Part shown: positions 53,620-63,650 of the stretch, piece after piece | How the letters are laid out: every line of letters begins with the position of its first letter | How positions within the stretch are numbered: position 1 is the first letter of the stretch | Assembly: GCA_041665605.1 (NCBI GenBank) | Contig: JBAYIO010000002.1 | Coordinates: 1-64,000 of the forward strand | DNA length: 64,000 nucleotides | Source of the DNA: CAIPAT01 sp041665605 | GTDB taxonomy: Bacteria > Verrucomicrobiota > Lentisphaeria > Victivallales > Victivallaceae | Direction: 5' to 3' | Made by a program: the position numbers and the translations under genes | Notes under the pieces: generated by a model | The model's database searches: none | Told to the model about the DNA's origin: nothing | What the model saw: the letters and a program-made list of their open reading frames with translations, nothing else

Positions 53620-56187
53620 TCAGAACAGGGTCGGCTGGAAAGAGCCTTCCGGGGGAATTTCCTCGGAGGATTCTTTTTGGGCGGATGGTGCCGGTTTGTA
53701 GCGGACACCGGCTTCTTTAACCTTGCCGTGATGAACGGCCAGCGAAGGCTGCCCGCCTTCCGCGACGGAGTTATTTTCCAGGTTTTCCAGGATTTCATTG
53801 GCGCGGTCGATCACCTGCTGCGGCAGGCCGGCCAGTTTGGCGACATGGATGCCGTAGCTTTTATCGGTGCCGCCGGGCACGATCTGCCGGAGGAAAATGA
53901 CCTGATCGCCGTATTCCTTTACCGCGACGTTGTAATTTTTTACCCCGCGCTTGGTGATGGCCAGTTCGGTCAGTTCATGATAATGGGTGGCAAACTGTGT
54001 TCTGGCGCAGTTTGCCGGGCTGTCGTGCAGAAATTCCGCCACGGCCCAGGCGATGCTGAGGCCGTCGAAGGTGCTGGTGCCGCGCCCGATCTCATCCAGA
54101 ATCACGAGGCTTTTCGGGGTGGCATGGTTCAGAATATTGGCGGTTTCCACCATTTCCACCATAAAGGTGCTTTGGCCGCGGGCAATGTCGTCAGCCGCGC
54201 CGACACGGGTGAATATCCGGTCAACCAGGCCGATGACCGCGTCTTCGGCGGGCACGAATGAGCCGAGCTGGGCCATGATCACCAGCATGGCGGTCTGGCG
54301 GATGTAGGTGGACTTCCCGGCCATATTGGGGCCGGTAATGATCATCATGCGGTTTTCGTCGCCGTCAAGAATCGTGTCATTGGGCACGAATCGCTCGCCC
54401 TGCATGGCGGCGTCAAGCACCGGATGGCGTCCGGCTTTGATGATGAGCCGCTCGTCTTCAGTAATATGCGGACGCAGGTAATTGTAGCGGCGGGCGCATT
54501 CCGCCAGGGCGGCCAGCACGTCAATCGCGGCCAACGCGGAGGCCGTCTCCTGGATGTTCAGTGTGAATTGCAGCGCGTATTCCCGGATTTCCTGAAACAG
54601 TTGATATTCCAGCGCACGGGATTTTTCCTCGGCCCCGAGAATCTTGCTTTCCAGTTCCTTCAATTCCGGCGTGATGAAGCGCTCGGCGTTGACCAGCGTC
54701 TGTTTGCGGATATAGTCATCGGGAGCCAGCGACAAGTTGCTTTTGCTGATCTCGATATAGTAACCGAACACCTGGTTGAACCGCACTTTCAGCGTTCTGA
54801 TGCCGGTGCGCTCCTGTTCCTTGGCCTGAATCTGCATCAGCCAGTTTTTGCCTTCCTTCGACGCCATGCGGAATTCGTCCAGATCCTTGTTATAACCTTC
54901 GCGGATGATGTCGCCGTCGGTCAGGCTGAGCGGCGGCTCGTCAACAATCGCCTGCTGGATGCGCGTGGTCAGTTCCGGCAGTTCGGATAACTGCCCTTTA
55001 AGCTGGTCCAGCAGCGGCGTATTGAAATTTTCGAGCAGATGTTTGACGTCCGGCAGCATTGCCAGGCCGTTGGCCAGGGCAATCATGTCGCGGGCATTGG
55101 CGTTGCCGATGTTCAGACGGGCGATAATCCGCTCCAGGTCGCGGATGGACCCGATCAGTTCGCGGGTTTCCGCCATCGTCAGCGGATCGTCTTTGAAAGA
55201 TTCCACCGCGTCGAGCCGGGCATTGATCGCGTCCCTGCTGAACAGCGGACGCATGATCCAGTCGCGCAGCAGCCGTCCGCCCATCGGGGTTACGGTCTGG
55301 TCCAGCACATGCAGCAGCGTTCCCTGCCGGTTGCTGCCGAACATCGGTTCAACCAGTTCCAGATTGCGCTGGGAAATCGAATCCAGCTCCATATATTCGG
55401 CGTTGTGGTAAGTGCAGAATTTCTTCAGATGGTTGGCCGGCTGGCGCAGGTTTTCAGTGGCATAGTGAAGCACCGCCCCGGCGGCGCAGACCGCCAGACG
55501 CAGATCGCGGCAGCCGTAACCGTCAAGCGACGCAACCTTGAAGTGCCGTTTCAGCAGTTCCTCGGCGCTGTCATAAGCGAAAACCCAGTCCTCCAGCGAA
55601 GTCCACAGCAGTTTTTCAGCCGTATATGGAAATGCTTTCTCCTTTTCCCACTGCTCCAGCAGCGAAACCGGAATAATGCATTCCCTGGCGCCCAGGCGGC
55701 TGAGTTCGGTCTCCAGCTTCTCTCTGGACGGTATTTCCGTGACTTTGAATTCCCCGGTGCTGATATCAAGACAGGCCAGGCCGAAAACGCCTTTCCGTTC
55801 CGTCAGCGCCACGAGAAAGTTATTCCTGCCCGGCTGCAGAACGGAACTGTCGATAATGGTGCCGGGCGTGATGATGCGGGTGATCTGCCGTTTGACGATG
55901 CCTTTTGCAAAACGGGGGTCTTCCATCTGTTCGGCGATGGCGGATTTCACCCCGGATTCGATCAGGCGGGGCAGATGGGCTTCCAGCGCGTGATAAGGGA
56001 AACCGCACATCGGCACCCCTGCCCGCTTGGTCAGGGTGATATCCAGAATGGCGCTGGCGCGGGTGGCGTCCTCAAAAAACATCTCATAAAAGTCGCCCAT
56101 GCGAAACAGCAGAATGGCGTCTTCCGGAATTTCGGATTTAGCCTGCTGATACTGTTTCATCATCGGGGTCAGCCTGATGTCTTCCAT
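53620..56187 (-). CDS. mutS: DNA mismatch repair protein MutS
   Basis: The 855-residue mismatch sensor has the N-terminal mismatch-binding motif (MGDFYEMF, with the Phe that wedges into the mismatch), a connector, lever and clamp domains, Walker A GPNMAGKST and Walker B VILDEIGRGTSTFDG. Length is standard. GAGGA lies six bases before the ATG. It follows the YfhO-like gene by 23 bases in the same direction. No MutL is adjacent. Confidence 0.97.
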   Translation of the reverse strand: MEDIRLTPMMKQYQQAKSEIPEDAILLFRMGDFYEMFFEDATRASAILDITLTKRAGVPMCGFPYHALEAHLPRLIESGVKSAIAEQMEDPRFAKGIVKRQITRIITPGTIIDSSVLQPGRNNFLVALTERKGVFGLACLDISTGEFKVTEIPSREKLETELSRLGARECIIPVSLLEQWEKEKAFPYTAEKLLWTSLEDWVFAYDSAEELLKRHFKVASLDGYGCRDLRLAVCAAGAVLHYATENLRQPANHLKKFCTYHNAEYMELDSISQRNLELVEPMFGSNRQGTLLHVLDQTVTPMGGRLLRDWIMRPLFSRDAINARLDAVESFKDDPLTMAETRELIGSIRDLERIIARLNIGNANARDMIALANGLAMLPDVKHLLENFNTPLLDQLKGQLSELPELTTRIQQAIVDEPPLSLTDGDIIREGYNKDLDEFRMASKEGKNWLMQIQAKEQERTGIRTLKVRFNQVFGYYIEISKSNLSLAPDDYIRKQTLVNAERFITPELKELESKILGAEEKSRALEYQLFQEIREYALQFTLNIQETASALAAIDVLAALAECARRYNYLRPHITEDERLIIKAGRHPVLDAAMQGERFVPNDTILDGDENRMMIITGPNMAGKSTYIRQTAMLVIMAQLGSFVPAEDAVIGLVDRIFTRVGAADDIARGQSTFMVEMVETANILNHATPKSLVILDEIGRGTSTFDGLSIAWAVAEFLHDSPANCARTQFATHYHELTELAITKRGVKNYNVAVKEYGDQVIFLRQIVPGGTDKSYGIHVAKLAGLPQQVIDRANEILENLENNSVAEGGQPSLAVHHGKVKEAGVRYKPAPSAQKESSEEIPPEGSFQPTLF

Positions 56188-56210
56188 TGCTTCCTCATTT
56201 TACTTAAATA

Positions 56211-58022
56211 TTATGCGGTTTTTCCGCGCCGTTTAACATATCCTGCCGCGCCAATTCCAATCAGGATTCCGGCGGCGGCCAGACTTACAGCCAGCGCGAA
56301 CTCGTGCAGCGGCGGACGCGCCTGTATCTTGATTTTACCCGGTTCAGCAATATTCATCACAAAAAATTTATCCACGTCGAACGACTTGGCTTTCGGATAA
56401 ATCTGCTTGCCGTCCGCGTCCCGCCAGTAACTGCTGACATTCTGATTGATCACAATGGTACTCGCCGCGGGACTGGCAAGTTCAACCCGGTTCGGCGTCC
56501 AGAGAATATCCGACAATGCCCCTTTGTATGCGAAAAACTCGCCTTTGTAATAAGGGCTGCCGACCGGAATCCGCTGATTCTTGTATTGTTTCTCATAGCC
56601 CAGCAGCGGCTCGTAGGCGAACAACTGCGCAATGCCTTTGTGCGTGGACGCGTAAAGACTGTATTTTTCATGCTCCTGAACGGTAATAATGGTATCGCTG
56701 GACACCGGGACGGTCTTCATCAGGCTCTCTTCGGTTATCCATTCCACGCCCTGCCAGTTGACATGCTGGTTGTAAATCAGGCCGGTGACGGAGATAGCCA
56801 TCAGCGCCAGCAGCCGGATCCGCACTCCGCGCTCTTTGAATTTCTCATAAAGCCAGTCGAACCCGGCGCAGCAGCCGACCGCGATAAAGAACACAACCAG
56901 GAAACGCCATCTGGTGATGCAGAAAAAGCTGGTGAACGGCGGAATGTCGCGCAGCCAGTAACCCGGCAGATACTGACACGTGGAATTGATTGACAGCAGC
57001 GAGGCAAGCACAAACCCCCAGTGCCACCACTTGAATTCCTTGACCGCGGAGATTATGAACATGACCATGGCGACGATGCCGACGTAGCATCCCACTTCAA
57101 ACCAGTTCCAGCAGAACTGCACCTTTGGGAAAGTAAACAGCGACTGCCCCGGATAGATCAGGGACAGCAGATAATGATGCAGCCCGATATCCAGCCGCAA
57201 ATCCATCGCCCGCGGAAATTCCGACAGCAGTTGCAGCGTGACTATCGTCCGGTAGGCCCCCGCTGCCAGAAACATCAGCCCGGCAAGCACAGCATGAAAC
57301 AGATACCGGCGCGACCGGATATGCTTAATCAGCTCCGCCGCGAAATAGATCCCGATGAACACCGCGACGACCAGCGAAACATAATGCAGCGAATGGTTGA
57401 CCAGCATCCCGGCGGTAAACCCGAACAGCAGCGCCCCGTTTTCGCTGTCTTTGAGCCGGCGCAGAAAATAGAGCAGCCACGGCAGAAACACAATCGTGAT
57501 CATGACCGGATGTCCCGCCGCCATGTGCAGCGACAATGCGCCGGACAGGGAAAAGACCAGGCTCCCCCAGAACCGTGAAACATGGTTGACGGCATAATCG
57601 CCCAGCAGCAGCCACATCCCGAACGCCCCGGCCAGCACATAAACCATCATCGCCAGGCGCAGGCCGTAATAAGTGCCGAAAAATACGATAAACGGCGTCT
57701 CGATGCCGAGGATTGAAAGCTGCGGATTGGCGAATAACGGGACTCCGCCGAAATGCCACGGGTTCCAGTAGGGAAACTGCCCGTAATCGACAATCGTCTT
57801 CCGCCCGGCTTCGTAAAAAGCCAGGAACATATCCCAGTCGCCCAGACTGCCGCATCTATCCGGATATCTGATCAGCGGAAACCAGCAGTAGAAAACTATC
57901 GCCAGCAGCAAAACAGCCCACAAACCGCCGCGCTGTCTGAATTTTGAATAACACTCGTTTAATTTCATGCCGTTACCATCAACTCCTGAATTATGCTCCA
58001 TAAAATAATCTTTAATCAGCAT
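56211..58022 (-). CDS. YfhO-like multi-spanning membrane protein
   Basis: A 603-residue protein with about 12 hydrophobic segments and a large extracytoplasmic C-terminal loop region (about 430-575). The early extracytoplasmic segment LGDWDMFLAFYEAGRKTI and QFPYWNPWHFGGVPLFANPQ is typical of YfhO/GT-C-like lipid-linked sugar transferases, where acidic residues in this loop are catalytic. The sugar is unknown. Alternative starts at 58001 and 57968 exist; 58022 is preceded by GGAATA. Confidence 0.75.
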   Translation of the reverse strand: MLIKDYFMEHNSGVDGNGMKLNECYSKFRQRGGLWAVLLLAIVFYCWFPLIRYPDRCGSLGDWDMFLAFYEAGRKTIVDYGQFPYWNPWHFGGVPLFANPQLSILGIETPFIVFFGTYYGLRLAMMVYVLAGAFGMWLLLGDYAVNHVSRFWGSLVFSLSGALSLHMAAGHPVMITIVFLPWLLYFLRRLKDSENGALLFGFTAGMLVNHSLHYVSLVVAVFIGIYFAAELIKHIRSRRYLFHAVLAGLMFLAAGAYRTIVTLQLLSEFPRAMDLRLDIGLHHYLLSLIYPGQSLFTFPKVQFCWNWFEVGCYVGIVAMVMFIISAVKEFKWWHWGFVLASLLSINSTCQYLPGYWLRDIPPFTSFFCITRWRFLVVFFIAVGCCAGFDWLYEKFKERGVRIRLLALMAISVTGLIYNQHVNWQGVEWITEESLMKTVPVSSDTIITVQEHEKYSLYASTHKGIAQLFAYEPLLGYEKQYKNQRIPVGSPYYKGEFFAYKGALSDILWTPNRVELASPAASTIVINQNVSSYWRDADGKQIYPKAKSFDVDKFFVMNIAEPGKIKIQARPPLHEFALAVSLAAAGILIGIGAAGYVKRRGKTA

Positions 58023-58181
58023 TATTCCAGCCGTGAACCTTAAACTCGGCGCTTTATAATTCTCAAACTGCGGTTATATTAAACAGAAGTCGGAATTCAG
58101 GAGCCAGAATTCAGGATAAAGCGAAGCAGACAGGAAACAGATTCTGATGTCCTAAACTATAAAAAGAATACGGATTTTATC

Positions 58182-58976
58182 ATGAGCAATATCAGAGATG
58201 ATTTGAGAAATAAGAAAGCCTTCGTCTGCGACATGGACGGGGTCGTTTACCACGGCAACCGGCTGCTGGCGGGGGCCGCTGAATTTGTCGAATGGCTGAA
58301 CGCCAACAATAAGAATTTCCTGTTTCTGACCAACAGCAGCGAACGCACCCCCCGCGAACTGCGCGAAAAACTCAAGCGGCTTGGCATTGACGCCGCCGAG
58401 GATCATTTCTACACCAGCGCGCTGGCCACCGCCGAATTCCTGAGCCGCCAGAAACCGGGCTGCACCGCGTATGTCATCGGCGACGCCGGGCTGATCAACG
58501 CCCTGTACGACAAAGGCATTTCGATGAACGATTCCAACCCGGATTATGTGGTCGTCGGGGAGACCCGCACTTACAGTTTTGAAAAAATTGAAAAAGCGGT
58601 ATGGCTGGTTTTAAAAGGCGCCCGCCTGATCGGCACCAACCCGGATATGACCGGCCCCACGGAAAGCGGCATTGTTCCGGCGACCGGTTCGCTGATCGCC
58701 CCGATTGAACTGGCGGCGCAGACCAAGGCTTATTTCATCGGCAAGCCGAATGCGCTGATGATGCGCCGTTCGGTCCGCCGCCTGGGCGTGCACAGTTATG
58801 AGACCGCGATTATCGGCGACCGCATGGATACCGACATCATCGCCGGGGTTGAAGCGGAAGTGGATACCATTCTGATGCTGAGCGGCGTCACCGCCCGCGA
58901 GGACATTCCGCGCTACTCCTACTGCCCGAGCTACATTTTCACCGGACTCGACGAACTGGTCAAAACCGTAAGCTGA
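58182..58976 (+). CDS. HAD superfamily IIA phosphatase, NagD-like
   Basis: A 264-residue phosphatase. HAD motif I is CDMDGVVY, motif II is FLTNSSER, motif III includes the Lys in FIGKPN, and motif IV is GDRMDTD. The cap sits between motifs II and III, as in the C2-type NagD/pNPPase group. It may dephosphorylate nucleotides or sugars. It is convergent with the trmL pair. Confidence 0.92.
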   Translation: MSNIRDDLRNKKAFVCDMDGVVYHGNRLLAGAAEFVEWLNANNKNFLFLTNSSERTPRELREKLKRLGIDAAEDHFYTSALATAEFLSRQKPGCTAYVIGDAGLINALYDKGISMNDSNPDYVVVGETRTYSFEKIEKAVWLVLKGARLIGTNPDMTGPTESGIVPATGSLIAPIELAAQTKAYFIGKPNALMMRRSVRRLGVHSYETAIIGDRMDTDIIAGVEAEVDTILMLSGVTAREDIPRYSYCPSYIFTGLDELVKTVS

Positions 58977-59012
58977 AAATGGATTGGGTTGAGGATGGCA
59001 GGCGAAGGCCGT

Positions 59013-59309
59013 CTACTCTTTCTCTTTGACTTCTTTGGCGGTGATGTCTATGACATCGTTGTTTTCCCTGAGGTAACCGCTGAACTCCTCCGGTTCCGGC
59101 GGACCTTCGGAGAAGGTGGCGTCAACGGTGCCGGCATCATATTCATAGGTGGTATTTTTCTTGTCGCCTTTAAAGACGCGCATCCGCGTTCCGCCGAAAA
59201 GCATCCACAGCATCAGGATAATCAGCAGCAGCGGCAGCAGAACCAGCGCGAAGCAGACGATGACCAGCAGCCCGGTCAGCAGCAGTACGGTTTTTATAAA
59301 TTTATTCAT
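59013..59309 (-). CDS. Small two-helix membrane protein
   Basis: A 98-residue protein. Hydrophobic residues span about 6-40, long enough for two short helices (VLLLTGLLVIVCFALVLLPL then LLIILMLWMLFG), followed by a charged tail of about 55 residues ending Glu/Lys-rich. No family recognised. Its ATG overlaps the trmL stop (ATGA), so the two are translationally coupled. Confidence 0.7.
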   Translation of the reverse strand: MNKFIKTVLLLTGLLVIVCFALVLLPLLLIILMLWMLFGGTRMRVFKGDKKNTTYEYDAGTVDATFSEGPPEPEEFSGYLRENNDVIDITAKEVKEKE

Positions 59310-59764
59310 GACGGTACACTTGTCCTTCTTATGCCTTCATACAGGGCGATGGCCACCGAATTCGCAATGTTCAGGCTGCGGAAAAATTCGCCCGGCATCG
59401 GGATGGTGAACATTTTATCCCGGTAGCGCGCATAAAAATCCGGCGGCAGCCCTGAGCCTTCATTGCCGAACACCAGATAACAGCCCTCCTGATACGGGCA
59501 GTTCCAGAAAGCGTTATCGGTTTTCGTTGAGAAGAAATATAGCACCGGATCGGGATTTCGCGCCAGAAATTCCTCCCAGTTTTCATATAATTCATAGTCA
59601 ACGTGTTTCCAGTAATCCATTCCCGCCCGCCGGAGGTATTTGTCCTCCAGCGAAAATCCGAGCGGTTTGATCAGGTGCAGTTTGCTGCCGGTGGAAACGC
59701 AAAGCCGTCCGATATTGCCGGTATTCTGGGGTATTTCCGGGGCGACCAGTACAACATTCATCAA
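59306..59764 (-). CDS. trmL: tRNA (cytidine(34)-2'-O)-methyltransferase TrmL
   Basis: The 152-residue SPOUT methyltransferase modifies the wobble ribose of tRNA-Leu. It has the N-terminal VVLVAPEIPQNTGNIGRL, the knot motifs LVFGNEGSGLP and IPMPGEFFRSLNIANSVAI. Length matches TrmL. GGAG lies six bases before the ATG pair. It forms a coupled pair with the small membrane protein gene. Confidence 0.94.
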   Translation of the reverse strand: MMNVVLVAPEIPQNTGNIGRLCVSTGSKLHLIKPLGFSLEDKYLRRAGMDYWKHVDYELYENWEEFLARNPDPVLYFFSTKTDNAFWNCPYQEGCYLVFGNEGSGLPPDFYARYRDKMFTIPMPGEFFRSLNIANSVAIALYEGIRRTSVPS

Positions 59765-60250
59765 TTACTCCGCCTGCTATATTATAATGTTAAAAAATAA
59801 CTAGAGACCGGCATCGCCGTTTTTTCAAATTAATTTAGCCGGAAAACGCGGATAATGCATCAGCGGGGTTGGGCCAGGCAGGCATATAGTTTAGTAATAC
59901 ACATCTCGATCTTCTTCATTGGAAGATATTTAAATATCTTGCGCTTTAACTTTTCAAAATAAGATAGCATTTTCATATTTTAGATTCAACTTTTATGCTT
60001 AGAAACCGTAAATTTAGTTAAATAAAGCGGACAGACCCGGTAGCCAAACAGGCCCCGATAGACTAAAGAGAGCCAAGAGCAGTGAAAAAGAGGCCGAAGC
60101 CTTATCAGCTTATGAGTGCTCCAAGACATATATTCGTAGAAATACAGCACTCAAAACAACCCTTAACTTAGCGCCATTCTAGACAGCCCCAGATAGAGAG
60201 AACATTAGATAAAATGTTTAGATAATGCAGAAAGAAGATCGACAATTAAT
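59765..60250. other. AT-rich non-coding stretch between trmL and the DUF2290-like gene
   Basis: No coding frame of note over 486 bases. A short CGGC-ATC-GCCG hairpin with a T run is at 59814-59830. A GAGTGCT/AGCACTC inverted repeat with a 23-base loop lies near 60114-60150. Neither is enough to call an RNA. The base composition is AT-richer than the housekeeping genes to the left and matches the operon to the right, so the boundary of acquired DNA may lie here. Confidence 0.4.
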
Positions 60251-60940
60251 TCATTTGTGTTGATGATCTTTCCAGCCTATATACGCTTGTTTAGTGTTTA
60301 ATGATTGAACATTTCTTACAGACAAAGGCATATCATCAAGGTCTTCCCAAAACGAATATTTAGAGTAAATTTCCGGATAAAAATATTTGAACACAAACCT
60401 TATAAATCTGTTGAAACACATTGGGCGGTCGACATATAGGCGGCAATTACTGCTCTGAAAATGTAAGTGACTTGCTGGGTGATCTGATGATGCGTTGAGT
60501 ATATCAAAGTCAAATCGGACAGGCGTCCGCATTTGTATTTGCTCGTGCCAATCTATGGAACTAGCATAAAGATCAATTATATCGAGTACTCCGCCAAGGT
60601 CAAGGTCTTCACTGACAATGCGAAATGGGGACGGCCACCAAAGAAGAGAGTAGCTTGTGAGTTCTTCATGATTGAAGCAATAGCATGCTCTAATTATCGC
60701 TCCGTCTAGAAGAAGACAGGTATATGCGCTAGCTCTTACGATTTCTCGATATTGCGCGATCTTTCCAAAATATGGCTCACAATTGTGTCTACCTGATATA
60801 TGGTTGGGCCATGTGATTATGACTTTTCCACTAGCCTCCTCTAGAACCGGCTGATTATGAAATATTGTCAATTTATTATCAGTTAGCAGAGTTAAGGTGT
60901 TTTGAATACTCTGGTATAACCGTTTTGGGTTATTCCTCAT
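60251..60940 (-). CDS. DUF2290-like protein coupled to the SF1 helicase
   Basis: A 229-residue protein. The end resembles the DUF2290 family: HPASHLHFQSSNCRLYVDRP followed by MCFNRFIRFVFKYFYP. Earlier come WPNHISGRH and several Trp/Tyr-rich stretches. No catalytic motif is known to me for this family, and none is evident. The start at 60940 overlaps the helicase stop by 11 bases; GGAG in the helicase codons lies nine bases upstream. Tight coupling implies a shared complex or pathway. AT-rich with codon use unlike the core genes. Confidence 0.7.
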   Translation of the reverse strand: MRNNPKRLYQSIQNTLTLLTDNKLTIFHNQPVLEEASGKVIITWPNHISGRHNCEPYFGKIAQYREIVRASAYTCLLLDGAIIRACYCFNHEELTSYSLLWWPSPFRIVSEDLDLGGVLDIIDLYASSIDWHEQIQMRTPVRFDFDILNASSDHPASHLHFQSSNCRLYVDRPMCFNRFIRFVFKYFYPEIYSKYSFWEDLDDMPLSVRNVQSLNTKQAYIGWKDHQHK

Positions 60941-63074
60941 CCAACTCATCTCCAGTGGTATCATTGCTTTTGACCGAATCAAGCAGGGCCTTAAGTTCAG
61001 GCAACATATCAGGGTTTAAAACACCAGAATCAATTAATTCTTTAATTTCTTTCATACTTTTTATTGCTTTCGATATTTTACCTTTTTCCTCAACAGTACG
61101 ATCTCTGTTAATTAGGCGAATACCCTTTAGTTCCTCTTGTGTAGGAACCTTGAAAACTAATTTGTAATCATTTTCACGCACTTTTGATATTTCCTGCTCC
61201 AAAACGCCCATTTCATCACCAATACCACAAATTCTCACCCAAGCTCTAGATCTTGTTATTGCAGTAAATAAAATATTCCGGAGGCGAATCATTTCCTGGC
61301 CTGAAGCACACCATTCTGAATTAACGACATACACCATGGGAGACTCATTTCCTTTTGCTCGATAGATACTGGCAGCGGTTATTGAATTAATACGAGTAAA
61401 AACGTCTCGGTCAGTGGAAACTCCTGCCAAATGTACATTTAGCCCCCTGCGAACCAGAGACTGATTGAATGCTTGGAATTGTTGTTTCGATGTGTAAGCG
61501 TTCGGAAATATAACTAGTATATCATCAGGATCCAATTCTTCGTCCGTAATATTTCGCTTGATCTCACTTGCAACCCACTCGTATTGCTCAATACAGGTTT
61601 CAAACTTTTTTGCAATAATTGCATCATCGGGAGGAATCAGCTCCATAAGATATGGGGGGAATGAGTCAGTTCTTCTTTTTAGCGTAACAGAATGATTAAA
61701 TGACAAGGTTCCAGCATCAATATTGTATCCAATTTCCTTCCACAAATTTAGCTCATCAAAGAGTTGCACTAAGCCAGCAGATCGATAAATTCCAAACCCG
61801 AGTGCGTGAGCTAACGTCAAAGCCCAAGGAGTGTTTCGATAGCATACTGGAAGAATAATATCTTGTTGCGCTTCATTGTCATCGTTATGGACTGATACCA
61901 ATGCCGCACCATTTTTATCCTTTCCAAACATATCTTCTACAGAAGGCATAGTAAAATTGCTTAAATTCTGTAGTTCATCATACGCCCAGACGATCCTCTT
62001 AGGCTGTTTTGTCGCGGCGTAGACCATCCTGAAAAATGGAATTGGCAGGTCTTGGGCTTCGTCAATTAGTACGGCGTCATAGATTGGCTGAGATGGAGTT
62101 TGCAACATATATGAAAGTAGTTCATTACAAATGCCCTCGAATGCTCCAGACGTACCATATTTGTTTTTGGCTGTGGCATAGTTGACAGGTGTAATCTTCA
62201 AGGCATCAGCAATTTCAGAATATACACCTGGCTCACCAATTGATCCCCATGCATGTAAGATACGAAGTCGGTCCCAATTTGGTTTATCTCCCGAGTGCTC
62301 TAACGAGAACCTCTCAATAAGGTCTTTGAATTGTTGGCTGAGAGAGCGCGTATTAAAAGCAACGACGATATCCCAATCTGAATGCTGGGCGTGAAGATAG
62401 GCTGCTTTCAAAGCTAAAACAACTGTTTTGCCAGAACCGGCCAACCCGCGTACTCGTTGGGGGCCATCAGGTGCTTCAATTGCAGCTTTCTTTTGCCATT
62501 GGTCTAGATTTGCAATTTCTTTTTCTATGACTTTTAAAATGGCTCCTTTAGAATCTGTTTTTTTGACATTCTCTCGTTTTTTTACTGGTTTAATAGTAGT
62601 TATTCGTTGTACAGCAGCACAAAGTGGTCGATAGTAATCTTGATCAATTGACTTGAATTGTGACATTACATTAGGTAATGTGCCCGGTCCTGCAAATTGA
62701 AAGTGAACGTCGGTATTAGTAGGGACATCTAGATCCGTCGGATAGAAAGATACGATATTAGGTGTTATCGCAAGCTGTCGCCCTCGTCGAAGTGTTTCGT
62801 GCTTTTTTAAATTACCCTCAATAAGGTAATAGATTTGATCTTGGGTGTCTTTAGTAGCTTCAATAGTATCCAGAGGTTCAGGACAATTGAATGCAACAAT
62901 CCCACAGTCAGGAGAAACGAGTAGCGCTTCTATTGTGTGGCTTGTGTCCGCAGAGGCAATAATTGGATATCCTGCGTAAAATGTTCCTTGACACTCCATC
63001 TGTCGCAATGCATTTATCAGAGATTGAATCGCAACATTGTTTCGGATTGTTCCGCGAATTATTTCAAGAGACAT
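60930..63074 (-). CDS. UvrD-like superfamily 1 helicase with unusual N-terminal domain
   Basis: A 714-residue protein. Walker A GLAGSGKT is at 210-217 and motif II DEAQD at 338-342. Later motifs include ASIYRAKGNESPMVYVV (motif V-like) and FTAITRSRAWVRI (motif VI with the arginine finger). This is a UvrD/Rep-type core. The first ~190 residues are not helicase; EALLVSPDCGIVAFN in it is weakly like a NERD-type nuclease core but lacks a convincing active site. A strong AAGGAGA site lies before the ATG. Its stop overlaps the DUF2290-like start. Low GC suggests horizontal transfer; a defence role is inferred from composition and pairing. Confidence 0.85.
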   Translation of the reverse strand: MSLEIIRGTIRNNVAIQSLINALRQMECQGTFYAGYPIIASADTSHTIEALLVSPDCGIVAFNCPEPLDTIEATKDTQDQIYYLIEGNLKKHETLRRGRQLAITPNIVSFYPTDLDVPTNTDVHFQFAGPGTLPNVMSQFKSIDQDYYRPLCAAVQRITTIKPVKKRENVKKTDSKGAILKVIEKEIANLDQWQKKAAIEAPDGPQRVRGLAGSGKTVVLALKAAYLHAQHSDWDIVVAFNTRSLSQQFKDLIERFSLEHSGDKPNWDRLRILHAWGSIGEPGVYSEIADALKITPVNYATAKNKYGTSGAFEGICNELLSYMLQTPSQPIYDAVLIDEAQDLPIPFFRMVYAATKQPKRIVWAYDELQNLSNFTMPSVEDMFGKDKNGAALVSVHNDDNEAQQDIILPVCYRNTPWALTLAHALGFGIYRSAGLVQLFDELNLWKEIGYNIDAGTLSFNHSVTLKRRTDSFPPYLMELIPPDDAIIAKKFETCIEQYEWVASEIKRNITDEELDPDDILVIFPNAYTSKQQFQAFNQSLVRRGLNVHLAGVSTDRDVFTRINSITAASIYRAKGNESPMVYVVNSEWCASGQEMIRLRNILFTAITRSRAWVRICGIGDEMGVLEQEISKVRENDYKLVFKVPTQEELKGIRLINRDRTVEEKGKISKAIKSMKEIKELIDSGVLNPDMLPELKALLDSVKSNDTTGDELDEE

Positions 63075-63107
63075 AACGATCTCCTTTCAATTTGTTTATT
63101 TATATTT

Positions 63108-63167
63108 AAGATATATATCTTCTATACGCTTACCTGTAAACTGTTTAGCCAATCGGATAGCCAATCG
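63108..63167 (-). promoter_or_regulatory. Candidate control region of the helicase operon
   Basis: A perfect 14-base palindrome AAGATATATATCTT (63108-63121) and a direct repeat of AGCCAATCG at 63147-63155 and 63159-63167 lie upstream of the helicase start. Both are suitable as regulator sites; no regulator gene is adjacent. Confidence 0.35.
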
Positions 63168-63260
63168 TGGTCTATCGTCTTTATTTTCATATTTTGTGCA
63201 TATTTTCATTAATTTTATTCAATGTTATGCTTTTTGTTCCAATATTTTAAGCCGCAGGAT

Positions 63261-63401
63261 TTAAAAATTAGGTTCTTTATTGAATTCCTCTGCAACCAAG
63301 TCCGCCAGTCCGGACCGCCTGCCGCAATCAACCTGCTTTAACATGCTTTGTGTTCCGAAAAATACAAGCAAAATATGTTTCAACGGCGAACCTTCCATCA
63401 T
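63261..63401 (-). CDS. Short open frame, possible protein remnant
   Basis: A frame of 46 codons starts MMEGSPLKHILLVFFGTQSM and ends LADLVAEEFNKEPNF. The same frame stays open for 25 further codons upstream with no start codon, so it may be the tail of a decayed gene. No family recognised, and no ribosome site before the ATG. Chance is a real alternative. Confidence 0.2.
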   Translation of the reverse strand: MMEGSPLKHILLVFFGTQSMLKQVDCGRRSGLADLVAEEFNKEPNF

Positions 63402-63650
63402 GGAATTGCAGAGTATAAAGCCGGTCAGGCGACCGGTGCTCCCGGTCTTCGTTTCCTCTGCATCACTTTTCGGCTGAACATATTTTACCGCCTATTTTGC
63501 TAAAAGGGATGCGCTTTTAAAAATGCATTTAATCGCGCCATTTGTGCTTGCACTCGCCATTCCAGTTGACATTTTCTCTATATTATAGATAATTGATTGT
63601 CAGTTTTTTAATGTCAGCATTTTGTGTTTTTGGTTAAATGAGGATGCGGA

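Larger units (their letters stand above)
63075..63650. other. Intergenic stretch upstream of the helicase operon
   Basis: Contains the helicase control region and the doubtful remnant at 63261. The remaining sequence, AT-rich to 63280 and mixed beyond, shows no gene, RNA or repeat I can name. Confidence 0.4.

Noticed and set aside
59765..60250. Possible small RNA or tRNA
   Set aside because: No cloverleaf or T-loop consensus; only one weak hairpin with a T run and one distant inverted repeat.
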